This document shows positions 53,473 to 62,578 of a stretch of DNA of 64,000 bases, one piece after another. The stretch covers positions 124,001-188,000 of the forward strand of contig NZ_MCIA01000032.1 of NCBI RefSeq assembly GCF_003609635.1. The letters are read 5' to 3'. The notes beneath the pieces were generated by a model. The model was given only the letters and a program-made list of their open reading frames with translations. It was not told the DNA's origin and ran no database searches. The position numbers and the translations under genes are program-made. The first letter of the stretch is position 1. Every line of letters begins with the position of its first letter. This stretch comes from Lacrimispora algidixylanolytica (lineage in GTDB: Bacteria > Bacillota > Clostridia > Lachnospirales > Lachnospiraceae).

Positions 53473-53612
53473 GACAGATCCTCCCGAATATTAGCATTTT
53501 ATCTCATATTATAACACTTCTGGAAAGAATTTGTAAATGGTCTTATTTAATTTCTTTCCATCTTATGATAAAATGAACAGGCAGAAGGAAAGCAAGAGAG
53601 AGAGGCCATTGT

Positions 53613-54560
53613 ATGAAATTATATTTTGCACCTATGGAAGGGATCACCGGGTACATCTACCGGAATGCCCACCATAAGTATTTTAAAGATATAGATGTGT
53701 ATTTCACCCCATTTATTGTACCAAACCAGAAACGGTTATTTCCTTCCAAAGAGAAAAACGATATTCTGCCTGAGCACAATGAGGGGTTGAAAGTTATCCC
53801 ACAAATTCTAACCAATAAAGGGGATGACTTTATATGGGCAGCAAGAGAACTTTCACAGTACGGTTATCAAGAAGTTAATTTAAATCTTGGATGTCCATCA
53901 GCGACGGTTGTGACAAAGGGAAAAGGATCTGGCTTCTTAAGTGAACCGGAAAAACTGGATCATTTTCTTGATGAGATATTCTCGGCCCTTGATATGAAAA
54001 TATCCATTAAGACTAGAATCGGAAAAGACCATCCGGACGAGTTTAGCCATTTGATAGAAATCTATAATAAATATCCAATGAAAGAGCTGATTATTCATCC
54101 TAGGGTTCAAAAAGATTTTTATAAAAACCAACCTAACCTTCCAGTATTTAAAGAGGCTTTTTTATCAAGTAAAAATCCCCTTTGTTATAATGGAAATCTA
54201 TTTGAGCGTAAGGATTATGAAATGATTACAAGTGAATTTCCAACTCTGGACCGGGTAATGATGGGAAGAGGATTGATTGCGAATCCTGGGCTTGCAGAAG
54301 AGTTTAGGAATGGAAAAAAATCGAATAAAGAACGTTTTAGAGCCTTCCATGATGAGGTGCTATCCGGGTATCAGAAGGTTATTTCTGGGGATAGAAATCT
54401 CTTATTTAAGATGAAAGAACTATGGGCATATCTGATACAAAGCTTTGATGCCGGAGACAAGCATGTAAAGAAAATTCGTAAAGCACAAAACCTTTTTGAT
54501 TACCTAAGTGCAGTGGATGCTCTATTTCGGGATTTGAATTTAAAATGGAATATTTTGTGA
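53613..54560 (+). CDS. tRNA-dihydrouridine synthase family protein
   Basis: This is a 315-residue flavoprotein that reduces uridine in the D-loop of tRNA. MKLYFAPMEGITGYIYRNA is the FMN-binding start and NLNLGCPSATVVTKGKGSGF holds the catalytic cysteine. MMGRGLIANPGL is the phosphate-binding end of the barrel. Which D-loop position it modifies is unknown. It is a single gene divergent from the amidase. Confidence 0.93.
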   Translation: MKLYFAPMEGITGYIYRNAHHKYFKDIDVYFTPFIVPNQKRLFPSKEKNDILPEHNEGLKVIPQILTNKGDDFIWAARELSQYGYQEVNLNLGCPSATVVTKGKGSGFLSEPEKLDHFLDEIFSALDMKISIKTRIGKDHPDEFSHLIEIYNKYPMKELIIHPRVQKDFYKNQPNLPVFKEAFLSSKNPLCYNGNLFERKDYEMITSEFPTLDRVMMGRGLIANPGLAEEFRNGKKSNKERFRAFHDEVLSGYQKVISGDRNLLFKMKELWAYLIQSFDAGDKHVKKIRKAQNLFDYLSAVDALFRDLNLKWNIL

Positions 54561-54568
54561 TTGAGTAG

Positions 54569-54597
54569 TTGAAATTAACTATATCTTGTGGTATATT
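54569..54597 (+). promoter_or_regulatory. Promoter of nrdA with NrdR-like box in the spacer
   Basis: TTGAAA (54569-54574), 17 bp and TATATT (54592-54597). CTATATCTTGTG (54579-54590) in the spacer resembles the NrdR-box core CwAtATaTwG. Only one copy is evident, though NrdR sites usually come in pairs. Confidence 0.55.
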
Positions 54598-54663
54598 TTT
54601 ATAGTACATCTAATAACAGTAATTGGTATTGATATTTGTTCTATAGAATGGTGGGAATAATCG

Positions 54664-56922
54664 ATGGATATAAGAGATAAATATAAAGAATTTTTACAAC
54701 TATTTCAGGAGCTGCCTGAGCTTAATGCGACACTAAAGAGTATAGAAGAGAAGTGGGAGGAGCCTTCCTATAGCCTTACCCTTCTTTATGATAAATTCAA
54801 GACGTTTTATAAAGGGGAAGAAAGTCTATCTGGTCGGTTTAAGCTACTGATACAGGCCGCCGTAGAGCTGACCACCCAGGAGGCCCCTGACTGGGAGTAC
54901 ATTGGTGCTAGGCTGTTGATGCTTCAATTCGAAGAGAATCTTATAGCGGAGCTGCAACAACAGAACATCAGAACTTTTTACGATAAAATATTAGCTTTAA
55001 CTAAGGAAGGTCTCTATGGAGATTATATACTGGAGCATTATAAGAAGGAAGAAGTTGACCGCTATGAGACATACATAGTTGCGTCCAGAAATCATCTTTT
55101 TAATTACTCAGGGCTAGAGCTGCTGCTTAGCCGATATGTAATAAGAAACCATCACAATGTACCCCTGGAGACGCCACAGGAGATGTTTCTTGGCATTGCC
55201 ATGCATCTTGCTATGGAAGAGAAGAGGGACCGGGATGGCTGGGTGAAGCGTTTTTATGATATGTTGAGCTCTTTAAAAGTAACCATGGCTACGCCAACGC
55301 TATCCAATGCCAGAAAACCTTATCATCAGTTGTCTTCCTGCTTTATTGACACGGTTCCAGATAGTCTGGATGGAATCTATCGTAGTATTGATAGTTTCGC
55401 GAAAGTAAGCAAATTTGGAGGCGGTATGGGTCTTTACTTTGGCAAGGTACGTGCGGCCGGAAGTACCATACGTGGGTTTAAAGGAGCAGCAGGAGGCGTA
55501 ATCCGCTGGATTAAGCTGGCCAATGACACGGCAGTAGCCGTAGATCAACTGGGGGTGCGACAGGGAGCGGTAGCTGTTTATCTGGATGCTTGGCATAGGG
55601 ATCTGCCAGAGTTTCTTGCCATCAGAACCAATAATGGAGATGACCGGATGAAAGCCCATGATGTCTTTCCAGCAGTATGTTATCCCAATCTATTTTGGAA
55701 GCTTGCAAAGGAGAACATTGAGGGCGACTGGCATCTGATGTGCCCCCACGATATTCTTACGATAAAAGGCTGGGCGCTGGAAGATTCTTATGGATCCCTT
55801 TGGGAGGAGCGCTATTATGACTGTATCAACGACAGTCGGATTCAAAAGCGAGTGATTCCCATTAAGGATATTATTCGCCTTGTGTTAAAAAGCGCCGTAG
55901 AGACAGGAACGCCTTTTGCCTTTAACCGAGACATTGTAAATGAAGCAAATCCCAACAGTCACAGCGGCATCATCTATTGCAGTAATCTCTGTACGGAAAT
56001 CGCTCAGAATATGAGTGGTGTGGAAGAAATTGAGCAGCGCTATGAAACTATCAATGGAGAGACTGTGGTGGTTACTGTCACAAAGCCTGGAGATTTTGTG
56101 GTATGTAACCTGGCTAGTCTTTCTCTAGGAAAGATTGAACTAAAAGATTCTGATGAGTTAACGCAGCTTACCAGGAGCGCCATAAGGGCTCTTGATAACG
56201 TGATTGATCTGAATTTCTTTCCGGTTCCCTATGCAAAACTTAACAATATCCGTTACCGGCCAGTAGGTTTAGGCGTGAGTGGTTATCATCATATGCTGGC
56301 AAAGAATCAGATCTCATGGGAGTCCGAAGAACATTTGGAATTTGCAGATCGCATATTTGAAGCGATTAATTTTGCAGCCATTGAAGCTAGTTGTGATATT
56401 GCCGCAGAGAAAGGCAGTTATGAAAAGTTTGAAGGCAGTGATTGGCAGACTGGAACCTATTTTACCAAACGGGACTATCATTCACCGGACTGGAATCGTC
56501 TGCGCCAAAAAGTAGCGGATAAGGGCATAAGAAATGGTTGGCTGATAGCCATTGCGCCTACTAGCAGCACCAGCATGATCGCCGGTACTACGGCAGGGCT
56601 TGATCCTGTTATGAGCCGGTATTATCTTGAGGAAAAGAAAAATGGCCTTGTTCCTCGTGTAGCCCCGGATTTGACTCCTGAAACCTTCTGGAGATATAAA
56701 AATGCGCATCTGATCGATCAGAAGTGGTCCATTCAGGCAGCAGGGGTCCGTCAAAGACATATAGACCAGGCCCAGAGCATGAATCTATACATTACCAATG
56801 ACTATACCCTCCGCCAGGTATTAAACCTTTATATTCTGGCATGGGAATGGGGCGTAAAGACCCTGTATTATGTTCGGTCCAAGAGTCTGGAAGTTGAGGA
56901 ATGCGAGTCCTGCTCCAGTTGA
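54664..56922 (+). CDS. nrdA: Class I ribonucleoside-diphosphate reductase, alpha subunit
   Basis: This is the catalytic subunit that makes deoxyribonucleotides. Its 752 residues keep all key positions: the cysteine pair in QLSSCFI and VVCNLASL, the active-site NLCTEI, the radical tyrosines in LYYVRS and the redox CxxC near the end (ECESCSS). The N-terminal ATP-cone of E. coli NrdA is not recognisable; residues 1-60 look different, and the protein joins the normal core at LIQAAVELTTQEAPDWEYIG. It is followed by nrdB 49 bp downstream. Confidence 0.93.
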   Translation: MDIRDKYKEFLQLFQELPELNATLKSIEEKWEEPSYSLTLLYDKFKTFYKGEESLSGRFKLLIQAAVELTTQEAPDWEYIGARLLMLQFEENLIAELQQQNIRTFYDKILALTKEGLYGDYILEHYKKEEVDRYETYIVASRNHLFNYSGLELLLSRYVIRNHHNVPLETPQEMFLGIAMHLAMEEKRDRDGWVKRFYDMLSSLKVTMATPTLSNARKPYHQLSSCFIDTVPDSLDGIYRSIDSFAKVSKFGGGMGLYFGKVRAAGSTIRGFKGAAGGVIRWIKLANDTAVAVDQLGVRQGAVAVYLDAWHRDLPEFLAIRTNNGDDRMKAHDVFPAVCYPNLFWKLAKENIEGDWHLMCPHDILTIKGWALEDSYGSLWEERYYDCINDSRIQKRVIPIKDIIRLVLKSAVETGTPFAFNRDIVNEANPNSHSGIIYCSNLCTEIAQNMSGVEEIEQRYETINGETVVVTVTKPGDFVVCNLASLSLGKIELKDSDELTQLTRSAIRALDNVIDLNFFPVPYAKLNNIRYRPVGLGVSGYHHMLAKNQISWESEEHLEFADRIFEAINFAAIEASCDIAAEKGSYEKFEGSDWQTGTYFTKRDYHSPDWNRLRQKVADKGIRNGWLIAIAPTSSTSMIAGTTAGLDPVMSRYYLEEKKNGLVPRVAPDLTPETFWRYKNAHLIDQKWSIQAAGVRQRHIDQAQSMNLYITNDYTLRQVLNLYILAWEWGVKTLYYVRSKSLEVEECESCSS

Positions 56923-56971
56923 TTTTACACATCTAATCATGCAAGTATAAAGAAGGGAGCAGGAAAACTGT

Positions 56972-58015
56972 ATGGAACAATTAAGAAAACGACCGCTATT
57001 TAACCCTGACGGTGATACTGATGTAAGAAAACGTCGGATGATAAATGGCAATACTACAAATCTCAATGATTTTAACAATATGAAATATTCCTGGGTAAGT
57101 GACTGGTACCGCCAGGCTATGAATAACTTTTGGATACCAGAAGAAATAAATTTGGGCAAGGATACCAAAGATTATCCATTGTTAAGCAAGCCAGAGCGAA
57201 GAGCTTATGATAAGATCTTATCCTTTCTGGTATTCTTAGACAGCATACAAACGGCGAATCTCCCAGCCATCGGAGAATATGTGACTGCAAATGAGATTAA
57301 CCTTTGTCTTTCCATTCAGACCTTCCAGGAAGCCGTTCATAGCCAGAGTTACAGCTATATGCTGGACTCTATCTGCGAACCTCAGACCAGGAACGAGGTG
57401 TTATACCAGTGGAAAAGCGATCCTTATCTTCTTAAGAGAAATACATTCATTGGCAATCTTTACAATGAATTTCAAACGGATAAAAGTTATTTTGCCTTTA
57501 TGAAGGTAGTAGTCGCTAATTATATTTTAGAAGGAATTTATTTCTACAGTGGATTTATGTTCTTTTATAATTTAGGTCGGAATCAAAAGATGACAGGATC
57601 CTCTCAGGAAATTCGTTATATCAATCGGGATGAGAATACTCATTTATGGCTGTTTCGCAATATGATCTTAGAACTTGCTAAGGAGGAACCACAGCTATTT
57701 ACAAAAGAATGTGTGGAAACTTACCGCAATATGATACGTGAGGGTTGCGAGCAGGAGATGGAGTGGGGATGTTATGCCATTGGTGATGAAGTGCCTGGAT
57801 TAACATCCCAGATGATTACAGATTATATTAAGTATCTTGGAAACTTGCGCTGTGCAAGTCTTGGCTGGGAGCCCGTATACGAAGGTCATGACAGGGAACC
57901 AGAGAGCATGTCTTGGGTCAGCCAGTACAGCAATGCTAATTTAATTAAAACAGATTTTTTTGAAGCCAGAAGTACCGCATATGCAAAAAGCAGCGCATTG
58001 GTTGATGATTTGTAA
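56972..58015 (+). CDS. nrdB: Class I ribonucleoside-diphosphate reductase, beta subunit
   Basis: This radical-bearing subunit (347 residues) carries the carboxylate and histidine ligands of the di-iron or di-metal site: an aspartate in FLDSIQ, a glutamate and histidine in EAVHSQSY, glutamate in ILEGIYFY, and RDENTHLWLF. The tyrosine four residues after the histidine (HSQSY) is the likely radical carrier, so it looks like class Ia/Ib. AAGGGAG precedes the ATG. It is co-transcribed with nrdA. Confidence 0.94.
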   Translation: MEQLRKRPLFNPDGDTDVRKRRMINGNTTNLNDFNNMKYSWVSDWYRQAMNNFWIPEEINLGKDTKDYPLLSKPERRAYDKILSFLVFLDSIQTANLPAIGEYVTANEINLCLSIQTFQEAVHSQSYSYMLDSICEPQTRNEVLYQWKSDPYLLKRNTFIGNLYNEFQTDKSYFAFMKVVVANYILEGIYFYSGFMFFYNLGRNQKMTGSSQEIRYINRDENTHLWLFRNMILELAKEEPQLFTKECVETYRNMIREGCEQEMEWGCYAIGDEVPGLTSQMITDYIKYLGNLRCASLGWEPVYEGHDREPESMSWVSQYSNANLIKTDFFEARSTAYAKSSALVDDL

Positions 58016-58046
58016 TAAGAGAAAGAATCCAGCAGAAGTGGTTCCC

Positions 58047-58078
58047 TTGACAAACTTTTTTTTTCATGTTACTATAAT
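58047..58078 (+). promoter_or_regulatory. Promoter of ssrA
   Basis: TTGACA (58047-58052) and TACTAT (58070-58075) at 17 bp, or TATAAT (58073-58078) at 20 bp. The mature tmRNA starts about 28 bp downstream. Confidence 0.75.
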
Positions 58079-58105
58079 AATACTCTCATGGAAGAGTACC
58101 AGTTA

Positions 58106-58445
58106 GGGGCAGTACTGGTTTCGACAGGGGCTATGCAGCTGGTGAAGCTATCCGTATGCGATGCGTCAAATGGCAAACTTAAATTTAAACGCTAACAATA
58201 ATAAATTAGCTTTAGCTGCTTAATGCAGCTTGTCGGACTTAAGGCACTCACACTTTAAGACCCCGGCATCGACTATGTGGGAAACGACGTGTACAAAGCT
58301 TTGAGTATACGGCCGTATTATGAAGCTACTAAAGCTGTAAGGGTGTCAGCTCCCGTGCAGTGGAGGGAATGTCAATAAACTGACTATGATAGTAGAAGAA
58401 CAGGGAATTAGTTTTTGGACACGGGTTCAAATCCCGTCTGCTCCA
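58106..58445 (+). ncRNA. ssrA: Transfer-messenger RNA (tmRNA)
   Basis: This RNA rescues stalled ribosomes and tags the nascent protein. GGGGCAGTACTGGTTTCGAC is the hallmark 5' end, and CGGGTTCAAATCCCG the TPsiC arm. Acceptor arms GGGGCAG and CTGCTCC pair with one G-U. The tag frame at 58173-58223 encodes ANLNLNANNNKLALAA, ending in the typical LALAA; it is longer than the usual 10-11 residues. The terminal CCA is not encoded. A hairpin terminator follows. Confidence 0.98.
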
Positions 58446-58451
58446 CTTTAG

Positions 58452-58502
58452 TAAAAAACCGTCAAATGCCTTGAAATAAAGGGATTTAGCGGTTTTTTAT
58501 TT
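58452..58502 (+). terminator. Intrinsic terminator of ssrA
   Basis: AAAACCGTCAAATGCC pairs with GGGATTTAGCGGTTTT, with two interruptions, then TTATTTG. Confidence 0.75.
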
Positions 58503-58562
58503 GATCAAAATCACATTTCCAAGTGAGGTTGACACTTCGCTTGGATTTTTAAATTATTTATA

Positions 58563-59363
58563 TTAGAATTCCTTATTGATATTATCCAGTACCTTATCGC
58601 TATCAATAGAAACTTCACTTGACTTAATATCATTCTTATAGCCAATCAGAAATGAATCAGATGTTTCTTTAAAATCATTATTTTCAATAAAAAATGAAAT
58701 AACTCCAATTTTAAATTCCGATGAAACATCAAGGCAAGCCTCATCGTCTTTTCTTCCACCGAAATCATTGGTTGCAGAATATTTTATTTTTATAAAATAC
58801 CATTCACCATCTTTTTTCCCGTTTAATTCAGAAACTTTGATACTTTCACTATTTTTTAATATCTGCTTCAGATATCTTATAGCAACAATAGATGCTTTAT
58901 CATATTCATTCAATTCTTTATATTTTCCAAGCTGATCTATATTTAGGACATAATTTTTTTCATCAGACGATAATTTATTATACCGTTCTTCTATATCACT
59001 TACTTCTTTATAAGAGATTTTATTTTGTGCAATACCATTGTCTATGGCTGATTGAATACTGTGAATCGAATCGAGATCTAAATTAAGATACTTTTTTATA
59101 GTCCCATAATTTGTTACAAGCTCTTTTTGTTTAGGGGTTAGATTGTAATATTCAGTATCTAAATATTTCACTTCTTGAAGAGTTGGAACACCACCCTGGT
59201 TTAATAGTTCAACTTTATCCATATATTCTTTGGATATAGTTTTATTATTTGAATTACAAGAACATAATGATAAGATGCCAAGTGAAACCACAATAAGCAC
59301 CCTAATATCTTTTTTAGTCTTATTTCTAAATTTGTTAAATTTCTGCCTTTTTTCCATATTCAT
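58563..59363 (-). CDS. Lipoprotein of unknown function
   Basis: This is a 266-residue exported protein. A basic N-terminus and hydrophobic segment end in a lipobox-like LSLCSCNS, so it is probably lipid-anchored. A helical middle (~40-150) contains two related units with the pattern Y-x2-L-x5-K-x-x-V-x-N (EYYNLTPKQKELVTNYG and RYNKLSSDEKNYVLNI). A C-terminal ~100-residue domain resembles no family I know. ATG 59363 follows GGAGGGG. It is a stand-alone gene in an AT-rich area, with codon use richer in AT than the housekeeping genes. Confidence 0.72.
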   Translation of the reverse strand: MNMEKRQKFNKFRNKTKKDIRVLIVVSLGILSLCSCNSNNKTISKEYMDKVELLNQGGVPTLQEVKYLDTEYYNLTPKQKELVTNYGTIKKYLNLDLDSIHSIQSAIDNGIAQNKISYKEVSDIEERYNKLSSDEKNYVLNIDQLGKYKELNEYDKASIVAIRYLKQILKNSESIKVSELNGKKDGEWYFIKIKYSATNDFGGRKDDEACLDVSSEFKIGVISFFIENNDFKETSDSFLIGYKNDIKSSEVSIDSDKVLDNINKEF

Positions 59364-59698
59364 ATATAACCCCTCCATAAACGTTTGAAATTATTATAAC
59401 AATATTCACTATTAATGACAATGAATAAATGACTTACTTGTCCCTAGATTAAAAAATAGTAGGAGATTCGTACTACTCTATCTCTTTTATTTCTTTTATA
59501 TACGCTTCATATTTTTAAAGAAGTATAATTAAGCGTTTAAATATTCCCTAAAGAAGTAAATTATGTTATATTATTTTAAATAGATATTCTTGGTTATAAC
59601 ATGTGGTAGATTTCAGTATGAACAGATGTACATTTTTTCGCTTTACACATTAGATCAAAAAGAGCAGAAACGGTTAAGCATTTAATTCTCGTCTGTGA
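59364..59698. other. AT-rich spacer, nothing recognised
   Basis: There is no frame with a ribosome site and no strong hairpin. It lies upstream of the lipoprotein gene (minus) and before the AraC remnant (plus). The leader of the lipoprotein gene must be in it. Confidence 0.5.
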
Positions 59699-59978
59699 TA
59701 TTTTGTTTTAGGGAAAGGAATCTTTATACACGCATGGGAAACCATACAAAAAACTCTGAACCACATGGAAGAACATCTCGGTGAAGAAATCCAAATCGAA
59801 GAATTGGCGGAAACTCATGAACAGATGATAATTTCTTTGGGTGAGGCAATGAGATACACTCGGTTTTGGTTAAAAAAGCATGATCTAATTGCCGATGGAT
59901 TTTTCCCTGAGATATACAATAAAAGTACGCATCACTTATGTTAAGTTGTGGATTCCTTTTAAGAAACGAGAAAAATAA
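59699..59978 (+). pseudogene. Remnant of an AraC-type regulator with GyrI-like domain
   Basis: The frame opens without a start codon and reads AWETIQKTLNHMEEHLGEEI followed by QIEELAET, the first helix of an AraC DNA-binding domain. It then jumps to unrelated residues (HEQMIISLGEAMRY). After a stop at 59943 the neighbouring frame gives VKLWIPFKKREK, the usual last strand of the GyrI-like effector domain of such regulators. So the middle is deleted and the end is frameshifted. It lies just before an intact PPOX-family gene. Confidence 0.72.
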
Positions 59979-60002
59979 TATATTTGTGTTGGAGGAAAAC
60001 AA

Positions 60003-60494
60003 ATGAGCAATTACGAAGAAGGGCTAAAATTAATTGAAGAAAAGTTCGGCAATGGCAAGGATAATGTTATTTCCCTTGCGACAATAGCGCGGGAGCCGGG
60101 TGTTAACGGAATTCCCCGTCCAACTGTCCGTAGTGTGGATGCCTATTATGAAGATGGCACATTTTATGTTATCACAAATGGGAAGTCAAACAAAATGAAA
60201 CAAATCGCTCAAAATCCGGAGATTTCAGTTTCGGGTTGTTTGGAGATGTTTACCGCTAACGGGGTGGGTGAAAACCTTGGCTGGGTGCTTGATCCAAGTA
60301 ATGCCGAAATAAGAAGTAAACTTCGTACATCTTTTTCTGAGTGGTACGATATGGCAAATAATGAAAAGAATGAAAATTGTTGCATTTTAGCAATCCATCT
60401 CTCTAAGGGAACATTAAATATAAACCATTGGGAAAAATTATATCACATAGATTTCGTGAATAAGACTGATATGGAAAATGGGGGTATTTTTTAA
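60003..60494 (+). CDS. Pyridoxamine 5'-phosphate oxidase-like flavoprotein
   Basis: This is a 163-residue split-barrel protein of the PPOX-like family, which bind FMN, haem or F420. VISLATIAREPGVNGIPRPT, YEDGTFYVITNGKSNKMKQI and NPEISVSGCLEMF are the three strands that form the flavin pocket. GGAGGAAAAC precedes the ATG. The substrate is unknown. The broken AraC-type gene directly upstream may once have regulated it. Confidence 0.86.
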   Translation: MSNYEEGLKLIEEKFGNGKDNVISLATIAREPGVNGIPRPTVRSVDAYYEDGTFYVITNGKSNKMKQIAQNPEISVSGCLEMFTANGVGENLGWVLDPSNAEIRSKLRTSFSEWYDMANNEKNENCCILAIHLSKGTLNINHWEKLYHIDFVNKTDMENGGIF

Positions 60495-60551
60495 TAAGTG
60501 AAATTTAATTGTCTATGTTGTTTGACGGGTTTGAATTTCGATTGCCTCATT

Positions 60552-60582
60552 AAAAAAGCTTAGCGATTGCTAGGCTTTTTAT
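60552..60582 (+). terminator. Intrinsic terminator after the PPOX-like gene
   Basis: AAAAAGCTTAGC pairs with GCTAGGCTTTTT with one mismatch around a short loop, in an AT-rich setting. Confidence 0.75.
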
Positions 60583-60655
60583 TATTTGTAGTATTTTAAG
60601 TTGCATAGATAAATTAAATTCCTGTATAATGATAAAAAAGCTTAGAGGAGAAAAT

Positions 60656-61177
60656 ATGGAAGTGAATTCTCTGGCATCAATCATAAGAGAGCAGACAAAC
60701 AGAGCTTTGTGGGAAGTTAAGAATGTAATAGATTGTGTTCCTGGTGAATTGTGGGACAAAAGTTACTGTGATATGCCATGTTGGAAGCACATCTACCATA
60801 TGCTTTTTTCTTTAAATATGTGGTTCATCAATCCACGTGACCCATCATTCATAGAACCGGAAATTCATGAAAAACATTTAAATAATCTGGATGTTGTATC
60901 CTCAAAGCAGCTTTCAAAAGAGGATATTAATACTTTATTTAAAGAAATAGAAATAAAGATAAAAAAGTATTTGGACCAATTATCGGATGATGAATTATTA
61001 GAGAATCCGCCATGCTGTGAGTATAACAGATTTACATTGATATTAGCGCAGTATCGGCATCTCCATACTCATTTGGGTATGATCATGGGATTTATAATTG
61101 ATGATACAGGTTTTTGGCCAAGAGTATTAGGGTTAGAGGCACCTTTCCCATCAGAGCCTTACAATAAATACTTTTAA
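60656..61177 (+). CDS. DinB-family protein
   Basis: This is a 173-residue four-helix protein of the DinB/YfiT-like family. One metal histidine is in CWKHIYHMLFSLNMWF and the others in QYRHLHTHLGMIMG, consistent with the His-triad site. Members include thiol-S-transferases and proteins of unknown role. ATG 60656 follows AGAGGAG. It is a single gene in an accessory area. Confidence 0.82.
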   Translation: MEVNSLASIIREQTNRALWEVKNVIDCVPGELWDKSYCDMPCWKHIYHMLFSLNMWFINPRDPSFIEPEIHEKHLNNLDVVSSKQLSKEDINTLFKEIEIKIKKYLDQLSDDELLENPPCCEYNRFTLILAQYRHLHTHLGMIMGFIIDDTGFWPRVLGLEAPFPSEPYNKYF

Positions 61178-61247
61178 GTAATAAGAGTAGAAAATTTACG
61201 GATAGTTCCAAAACGTAACATCAATAATTTATAGGGGGATTAATTTA

Positions 61248-61946
61248 ATGGAAAAGCAATTAGAATTGGTAGCAAAGTCTTATGATAGAGAAATTGATCT
61301 GGGTAGAAGAGGGATAGATTCCTATAATGAACTACCAGAGCATATCAAAAATGATCCTGGTTATCCGTTATTTCAAAAAATGAGAGAGGCGGAATCTCTA
61401 TCCGAAAGTGGGAGACAAGAAATTGTTGACTATCTATCACCAGTATCCGGAATGAATCTCATTGATCTTGGATGTTGTTTAAACTTAAAGTTTGGTGGAT
61501 ACAAAGATTGGGCGTCAACGTATCATGGTGTGGATATAAGCAGCAAAACCATTGAGCTTTTGCATGAATTTGTTGAAAAAAATCAATTAATGATAGGTTC
61601 CTTAGAGTGTTGCAGTATGCATGAAACATCGTTTGAAACAAGCTTTTTTGATATAGGAACTTGTATTGGCTCTTTGGAGTATTTTGAAAAAGATTTTGTA
61701 GAGAAGGTAATAATAGAAGCATATCGCATTTTAAAACACAATGGAAAGTTTGTTCTTGATGTGCCAGATATAGGATCTCCTGAATGTCGAATTACTATGA
61801 TAATTGAGGAGTATTTAGGTAGAGAGGATAAATATAATATGTCTGTTAGAGAGTTTGATGGTTTGATTGATAATTATTTTATGATAGAGTATAAAGAAAA
61901 AGTGGGTCCTATGATACAATACTTTTTAACCAGCAAGAAAATATAG
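61248..61946 (+). CDS. Class I SAM-dependent methyltransferase
   Basis: This is a 232-residue methyltransferase. The SAM-binding motif I region is SGMNLIDLGCCLNLKFGGY, somewhat degenerate because the G-x-G-x-G loop reads GCCLNLKFGG. YHGVDISSKTIELL carries the acidic ribose contact. AYRILKHNGKFVLDVPDIG is the post-motif strand. The substrate is unknown. GGGGG precedes the ATG. Its codon usage is AT-rich like its neighbours. Confidence 0.84.
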   Translation: MEKQLELVAKSYDREIDLGRRGIDSYNELPEHIKNDPGYPLFQKMREAESLSESGRQEIVDYLSPVSGMNLIDLGCCLNLKFGGYKDWASTYHGVDISSKTIELLHEFVEKNQLMIGSLECCSMHETSFETSFFDIGTCIGSLEYFEKDFVEKVIIEAYRILKHNGKFVLDVPDIGSPECRITMIIEEYLGREDKYNMSVREFDGLIDNYFMIEYKEKVGPMIQYFLTSKKI

Positions 61947-62003
61947 AATGCTTTGTATGCAGAAGAATGGGTATATAAGAATGAATCATAAATAACCGCA
62001 AAA

Positions 62004-62046
62004 AATAAAACCACTGGCTATGATTGCATAGCTGGTAGTTTTTTAT
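62004..62046 (+). terminator. Intrinsic terminator after the methyltransferase gene
   Basis: AAAACCACTGGCTATG pairs with CATAGCTGGTAGTTTT with two mismatches around ATTG, then TTAT. The rest of the ~300 bp gap to the cold-shock gene holds one more hairpin and no gene. Confidence 0.85.
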
Positions 62047-62089
62047 CTTGTTCTTACTGTAATGTTTTAGATTTTCTTTTTTAGGTTGA

Positions 62090-62123
62090 GTCAGCAAGGA
62101 ATATAAATATAAACCTTGCTGAC
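62090..62123. repeat. 10 bp inverted repeat downstream of the cold-shock gene
   Basis: GTCAGCAAGG and CCTTGCTGAC are exact complements with a 14-base AT-only loop. There is no T-run on either side. It may end the cold-shock transcript or be a protein site. Confidence 0.55.
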
Positions 62124-62248
62124 TTAGCTGTAATAATTAACATTGCTCTGACTTATTAATATACAGATTGATGAAACATAATCACTTTATCAATTCGGTA
62201 TTTTTAAAATTAGATAAGTCAGATGTGATAAATTTCAATGTAGGAAGA

Positions 62249-62449
62249 TTATGCAATGTGAACGTTAACAGCCTGAAGACCACGGTTGCCCTGAGTGGTT
62301 TCAAAAACAACTGACTGACCATCTTCTAAAGACTTAAAGCCTTCCATAGCCAAACCAGAGAAATGAACGAAAATATCGTTGCCTTCTTCATCACAAATAA
62401 ATCCAAAACCCTTCTGCGCGTTAAACCATTTAACTGTACCTTTTTTCAT
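62249..62449 (-). CDS. Cold-shock protein, CspA family
   Basis: This is a 66-residue nucleic-acid-binding beta-barrel. [18 protein letters not shown] carries RNP1 (KGFGFI), and DIFVHFSG is RNP2. Such proteins act as RNA chaperones in cold and general stress. AAGGAGGTATC precedes the ATG. The leader of about 120 nt contains a long hairpin (62498-62549), and a consensus promoter lies at 62579-62607. Confidence 0.97.
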   Translation of the reverse strand: MKKGTVKWFNAQKGFGFICDEEGNDIFVHFSGLAMEGFKSLEDGQSVVFETTQGNRGLQAVNVHIA

Positions 62450-62497
62450 GAAAGATACCTCCTTAAAATTATAATGTATTTCTTAAAGATAGAAAAA

Positions 62498-62549
62498 TCG
62501 CACATATTTGTAAATCATCAATAGAATAATGACTTACAAATATATGCGA
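62498..62549 (-). promoter_or_regulatory. Long hairpin in the cold-shock gene leader
   Basis: Two 21-base arms (TCGCATATATTTGTAAGTCAT and ATGATTTACAAATATGTGCG plus A on the minus strand) pair at all but about three positions around a 10-base loop. TTTTTC follows on the minus strand, so it can also be read as an attenuator. It lies 50 bases before the start codon. Confidence 0.72.
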
Positions 62550-62578
62550 AATCAAAACTTTATTCAAAATACATGCTT

